DNA from: Hyphomicrobiales bacterium
GTDB lineage: Bacteria; Pseudomonadota; Alphaproteobacteria; Rhizobiales; Rhizobiaceae
Direction of reading: 5' to 3'
DNA length: 64,000 bases
NCBI GenBank assembly: GCA_900466605.1
Contig: UBMU01000015.1
Coordinates: 62,001-126,000, forward strand
Shown: positions 60,208 to 64,000 of the stretch, one piece after another
How the letters are laid out: every line of letters begins with the position of its first letter
Numbering within the stretch: the stretch's first letter is position 1
Made by a program: the position numbers and the translations under genes
Notes under the pieces: model-generated
What the model saw: only the letters and a program-made list of their open reading frames with translations
Told to the model about the DNA's origin: nothing
Database searches by the model: none

Positions 60208-60645
60208 TTATGCCGTAAGATTCTTCAGCGCCTGCAGCGCCAGAATATAGCTGTAAGGCCCGAAGCCGCAGATGACGCCTTTCACCGCTGGCGCAATCAT
60301 CGACTTGTGGCGGAATTCTTCCCGCGCGTGGACGTTGGAAATATGGAGCTCTATTACCGGAATGGAAATAGCGCGAATTGCATCGTGGAGCGCGACAGAT
60401 GTATGCGTGTAGGCGCCTGCATTGATCGCGACACCAACCGCCTTGTCGTTCGCTTCGTGGAACCAGTCGACGAGAGTGCCTTCATGATTGCTCTGGCGAA
60501 AATCGATCTCGAAGCCGAGCTCGCGCCCTGCCGTCTTGCAGTCTGCCTCGATATCCTGAAGCGTCTTGCCGCCATAGATGCCGGGCTCTCTTTTGCCGAG
60601 CATGTTCAGGTTGGGCCCGTTCAGGACGAATATCGTTTGCGTCAT
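60208..60645 (-). CDS. aroQ: Type II 3-dehydroquinate dehydratase
   Basis: A 145-residue enzyme of the shikimate pathway. The opening FVLNGPNLNMLGKREPGIYG contains the catalytic tyrosine, followed by RQSNHEGTLVDWFHEA and the HIS-type motif IELHISNVHAREEFRHKS. The frame is open to 60657, but the ATG at 60645 (MTQTIFV) is the family start. The order aroQ-accB-accC-aat is conserved in rhizobia. Confidence 0.95.
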   Translation of the reverse strand: MTQTIFVLNGPNLNMLGKREPGIYGGKTLQDIEADCKTAGRELGFEIDFRQSNHEGTLVDWFHEANDKAVGVAINAGAYTHTSVALHDAIRAISIPVIELHISNVHAREEFRHKSMIAPAVKGVICGFGPYSYILALQALKNLTA

Positions 60646-60789
60646 CGAATGTTCCAATAGATGCGGGACGGCAACCTATAGACTCCCAGCGAACCTAATG
60701 AAAGCCCTTTGGGAAGCGCAGCCCGAATCACGCCATATTTGTCCACATGGCTGAAACACTTTGATTTTGGCGATTTGATGGGCGCCGCG

Positions 60790-61548
60790 TCAGCAACTCG
60801 TCTTGCCGCAGGCACGCATGTTCTTGACCTTTGTCTCAAGGTCGTCGAAGCCGACCGCGCCTTGAACCAGTTCGTTGCCGATCACATACGACGGCGTACC
60901 CGTGATACCGAGGCTCTGCGCAAGCTGGTATGTTTCCTTTACGGAAGCATCGCTGGAACTCTTGGCCATCTCATCACGTATCTGCTTTTCACTGACACCG
61001 AGCGACTCGGCGACTTCAATTGCACTTGCTTCGTCGGCACGGCCGTCGCTGCCAAGAAGCGCGACATGGAACTTGGTGTAGTTCTCTGGTGCAAGCTTCC
61101 GGAACGCATCGGACACCTTGTGGGCAGCGATCGACTCCGGCCCGAGGATGGGGAATTCCTTGAGGACAAAGCGGACGTTCTTGTCCTTTTCGAGCATGGT
61201 CTGCATGTCCGAAAGGGCGTGACGGCAGTAGCCGCAATTGTAATCGAAGAATTCGACGATCGTGATGTCACCCTTCGGGTTACCGATCGTCACGTCGTAC
61301 TTCGAATCGAAGATCGTCGACTTGTTGTCGGCAATTACCGCGTTGGCTTTTGTGAGACGTGCCTGCTCCTGCTTCTTCTGCAGGGCATCCTGAACGTCCA
61401 GCATGATCTCCGGATTTTCGATCAGATACTGCTTGATGAACTCGCCGAACTCCTTCTTCTGCGCATCGTCAAGCGCTGCTGCTGGGGAAACCGTGGCGAC
61501 GGAGGCCGTAAACGCCAGCGCGGTGAAGATCTTCGGGAGTATTGCCAT
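60790..61548 (-). CDS. DsbA family thiol:disulfide oxidoreductase
   Basis: A 252-residue periplasmic protein. A signal peptide (about 1-25) ends SPAAALDD. The thioredoxin-like domain has the active-site pair C105 and C108 in DYNCGYC, followed by the DsbA helical insert and GTPSYVIGNELVQGA. An N-terminal helical region before the domain (about 30-80) is of the ScsC/Com1 type. Two cysteines at the C-terminus (ACGKTSC) form a further possible pair. It may oxidise or isomerise disulfides. Confidence 0.9.
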   Translation of the reverse strand: MAILPKIFTALAFTASVATVSPAAALDDAQKKEFGEFIKQYLIENPEIMLDVQDALQKKQEQARLTKANAVIADNKSTIFDSKYDVTIGNPKGDITIVEFFDYNCGYCRHALSDMQTMLEKDKNVRFVLKEFPILGPESIAAHKVSDAFRKLAPENYTKFHVALLGSDGRADEASAIEVAESLGVSEKQIRDEMAKSSSDASVKETYQLAQSLGITGTPSYVIGNELVQGAVGFDDLETKVKNMRACGKTSC

Positions 61549-61763
61549 TATATCCTCGTCATCAGCAGTTCATATGCGTCGTTCTAGGCGCCTGATAACA
61601 CTGCCCGGTTAACGGCGGCACTCCGATGCCGCCAAACTACGGTGCGTCCAGTCGTCTTCAAACAGGAATTTTCATATCCGCTGTTCAATCGCGGGATTGT
61701 GATGATCCGATTATTGCGGCAATTGTCTGGCCGCAATCAAAGTTAGAGAGAAGAGAACCGATC

Positions 61764-62921
61764 TTGTTTTCCATTTCCCAACGCAGCGAAGTCGAGCCGT
61801 TTCACGCCATGGATGTGCTGGCTGAGGCGACCAGGCGGCGAGCGAGCGGTCACCCGGTCATTTCGATGGCGGTTGGTCAGCCATCCCATCCGGCGCCGCG
61901 GGCTGCGCTGGAAGCGGCGCAGGCAGCACTTGTGGAAGGCAAGATCGGCTACACGGACGCGCTTGGCACGGTCAGGCTGAAGCATGCGTTGGCCGGACAC
62001 TATCGCGACCGCCATGGGCTTGAAATCGATCCAGCGCGTATCGCAATAACCACAGGTTCTTCCGCCGGTTTCAATCTTGCCTTTCTCTCACTGTTCGATG
62101 CCGGTGACGCGGTCGCCATCGCCCGGCCGGGCTATCCTGCCTATCGCAACATCCTTGGTGCACTGGGCCTGAAGGTCATCGAGGTTCCGGTGACGGCCGA
62201 GACGCATTTCACGTTGACGCCCGAGAGCCTTGAGGCTGCGCAAGCGGAAAACAACGTCAGCCTGAAGGGCGTTCTTCTGGCAAGCCCTGCTAACCCAACG
62301 GGCACGGTGACTGGTCGCAAGGGGTTGAAGGAGCTGGCCGACTACTGCGCGGCCAACTCGATCGCATTCATCTCAGATGAGATCTATCACGGACTGACCT
62401 TTGCCGGTGAGGAGACGAGCGCACTGGAGTTGACCGACGAGGCGATCGTCATCAACTCCTTTTCCAAATACTATTGCATGACGGGCTGGCGCATCGGTTG
62501 GATGGTGCTACCGGAGCGGTTGGTGCGCCCGATCGAGCGTGTTGCACAAAGCCTCTACATCTCGCCGCCAGAGCTCTCGCAGATTGCGGCGACGGCAGCG
62601 CTCGGCGCGTCCGCAGAACTCGATGTCTACAAGGCCAGCTATTCGGCCAACCGCGATTTTCTGATGAAGCGCCTGCCCGATATTGGCCTGTCGATCGCCT
62701 CGCCGATGGACGGCGCTTTCTACGCCTATGTCGATGTGACCCGGTTCACTAATGACAGCATGGCGTTCGCCAAGCGGATGTTGGCGGAAATCAACGTTGC
62801 TGCCACGCCGGGCCTGGATTTCGACCCTCTGGAAGGCCATCGATCGATGCGCATGTCTTATGCTGGCGCACAGGCAGAGATTGTCGAGGCAGTTGAGCGA
62901 ATTGCAGGCTGGCTAAAATAA
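61764..62921 (+). CDS. PLP-dependent aminotransferase (class I/II)
   Basis: A 385-residue fold-type I enzyme. The PLP lysine is in INSFSKYYCMTGWRIGWM, with the aspartate in SDEIYHGL and NP in SPANPTGTVT. The substrate is unclear; it is close to aspartate or branched-chain-type aminotransferases. The start is uncertain: a TTG at 61764 (MFSISQRSEVEPF) after a weak GAGAAGAG site gives a family-like N-terminus, and an ATG at 61809 is the alternative. Confidence 0.85.
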   Translation: MFSISQRSEVEPFHAMDVLAEATRRRASGHPVISMAVGQPSHPAPRAALEAAQAALVEGKIGYTDALGTVRLKHALAGHYRDRHGLEIDPARIAITTGSSAGFNLAFLSLFDAGDAVAIARPGYPAYRNILGALGLKVIEVPVTAETHFTLTPESLEAAQAENNVSLKGVLLASPANPTGTVTGRKGLKELADYCAANSIAFISDEIYHGLTFAGEETSALELTDEAIVINSFSKYYCMTGWRIGWMVLPERLVRPIERVAQSLYISPPELSQIAATAALGASAELDVYKASYSANRDFLMKRLPDIGLSIASPMDGAFYAYVDVTRFTNDSMAFAKRMLAEINVAATPGLDFDPLEGHRSMRMSYAGAQAEIVEAVERIAGWLK

Positions 62922-63013
62922 TTTTCTTCCGCCATTGAGGTTTACGGAGATTCCCTGAATCAATTTCTGAACGGCTGATCGGGGCACAACAAGCCGCTCA
63001 AACGGCCAGGCGC

Positions 63014-64000
63014 TCACTTCGCCGGTCGGCAATTCTCGCGGTCAAGCTGCGAAACCAGCGCCAACATGGTTTCGGAAACCGGTGTCCGCGTTGCTGTCAG
63101 GCGACCCAGTGAAACGACCATTCCTACCAGCGGCGTAATTTCAAGCGACTTGCCTGCAAAAAGGTCCTGTAGCATCGACGTGCGAACCGGCCCGATCTGT
63201 TGGGCCTGCTCCAGTCGCTGCTCGACGGACATCCCGACATTTGCGCCGAGCGCTTCTCCTACGGCTTTTACCTCTTTCATAACCTTGCCGATCTGATCGG
63301 CAATCGCGGCATCTGCCATCAGATCCGACATCAATGAACGCGTCAACGCGCTGATCGGGTTGAAGGAGGCATTGCCCATCAGCTTGCTCCAGATATCGTC
63401 GCGGATGCGGCCAGAGAGCTTAACACCGATATCTGCCCCCTGCAGTAGCGCTTCGATTCCCCGCAGATCTGCAGTCATCTCGCCGGAGGGCTCGCCGAGA
63501 ATAAAATGGCCCTTGTTGCTGAGCCGGATTTCGCCGGGGCTGCTGACTTCGGCTCCCTGGTGAGCGACGCAGCCGATCACGCGCTGCGGGCCAACAAGGT
63601 GCCAAAGCTTGCCGCCCTCATCCAGTTCGTCGAATTGCAGCTCCGCATAGGCACTGTCCCGATCGCGATGAAAATACCACCACGGAATGCCGTTGAGGAT
63701 CATCATGACGCGCGTGCCATCTTTCATCAGATGACCGATTCCCTCAGCGGCTGCGCTTAATTGATGACCTTTCAGCCCGGTGATCACGAGGTCCTGCGGG
63801 GGCAGTTCCATGGGATTATCGGTGGCAGTTACCGACACGCGAAGGGGAGTTTCGGCGCCTGCTTCGATGAGACGCAACCCATTCTCCCGGATGGCGGCGA
63901 GATGAGCGCCGCGGGCAACCACCGAGACCGTCGCCTCTGTGCCGAGCGACAAGGCGAGCTTGGCCGCTATCGCGCCGCCTAGTGCACCGGCGCCGAAGAT
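63014..64000 (-). CDS. 2-dehydropantoate 2-reductase family protein, 5' truncated by window edge
   Basis: A ketopantoate reductase-like protein cut at the right edge. At least 328 residues are visible, starting within the Rossmann glycine motif (GAGALGGAIAAKLA) at 64000-63953. The ligand region GLKGHQLSAAAEGIGHLMKDG and the helical C-terminal domain with the catalytic region SKLMGNASFNPISALTRS are present. It may act in pantothenate synthesis as PanE, but rhizobia have several paralogues, so the substrate is not certain. The first few residues lie outside the window. Confidence 0.85.
   Translation of the reverse strand: MFGAGALGGAIAAKLALSLGTEATVSVVARGAHLAAIRENGLRLIEAGAETPLRVSVTATDNPMELPPQDLVITGLKGHQLSAAAEGIGHLMKDGTRVMMILNGIPWWYFHRDRDSAYAELQFDELDEGGKLWHLVGPQRVIGCVAHQGAEVSSPGEIRLSNKGHFILGEPSGEMTADLRGIEALLQGADIGVKLSGRIRDDIWSKLMGNASFNPISALTRSLMSDLMADAAIADQIGKVMKEVKAVGEALGANVGMSVEQRLEQAQQIGPVRTSMLQDLFAGKSLEITPLVGMVVSLGRLTATRTPVSETMLALVSQLDRENCRPAK

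Overview
The window is a chromosomal core-genome segment from an alphaproteobacterium, most likely a member of the Rhizobiaceae (Rhizobium/Agrobacterium/Ensifer group). The inference rests on the respiratory complex I operon with rhizobial-style insertions, an NDUFA12-like complex I subunit, a DivK-PleD pair, GatCAB, several alphaproteobacterial DUF families (DUF1467, DUF3572, DUF6105, DUF2155, DUF983) and a GTTC-N7-GTTC type SOS box at dinB. GC content is moderate to high and coding density is high. I see no insertion sequence, prophage, CRISPR array, rRNA or complete tRNA.

Layout. 1-14948: nuoC (cut by the window edge) through nuoN, with two extra genes: a small exported protein between nuoD and nuoE, and a protein with a helix-hairpin-helix (HhH)-like C-terminus between nuoF and nuoG. 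The run continues into birA, rnj (RNase J), a methylmalonyl-CoA epimerase and a DUF1467 gene (to 18220). 18797-22144: proS, lolC/E-type permease and lolD. 22145-23454: DUF5680, a secreted protein and a 28-residue membrane peptide. 23569-30879: dnaE, an L,D-transpeptidase, dinB, an HAD-like protein and DUF3572. 31013-32773: divK-pleD (cell-cycle and c-di-GMP signalling). 32774-33468: a non-coding stretch with a probable structured small RNA. 33469-40685: rpmG, an MFS transporter, DUF983, rnr and topA, all on the minus strand. 40943-45171: a small ORF facing a pyrB-pyrC'-plsY-dprA run. 45352-49491: AidB-like acyl-CoA dehydrogenase, GNAT, TetR, two small membrane proteins and ruvX. 49610-56705: UPF0173 hydrolase, gatC-gatA, a small ORF, a YjhX/TopAI-like gene divergent from a GNAT gene, DUF1294, gatB and two GNATs. 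56810-64000: NDUFA12-like gene, DUF2155, then minus-strand dsbA-like, aroQ, accB, accC, aat, a plus-strand aminotransferase and a panE-like gene cut by the right edge.

Functional links. The nuo genes and the distant NDUFA12 gene build one NADH dehydrogenase. BirA would biotinylate AccB, which works with AccC in fatty-acid synthesis. GatC, GatA and GatB form one amidotransferase although gatB is split off. DinB and DnaE are polymerases, with dinB carrying its own SOS operator. TopA, encoded here, is the known target class of YjhX-type toxins, one of which is encoded about 12 kb away next to a GNAT gene, as in the E. coli TopAI/YjhQ pair. The pyrC gene next to pyrB has lost most dihydroorotase metal and catalytic residues and is probably a structural partner of aspartate transcarbamoylase.

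The observations most worth following are the structured RNA candidate upstream of rpmG, the YjhX-GNAT arrangement, the HhH-like domain shared by NuoE and its operon neighbour, and the SOS operator on the dinB start. Everything here was read by eye. Start sites, hairpins and promoters are hand-derived and no database was searched.
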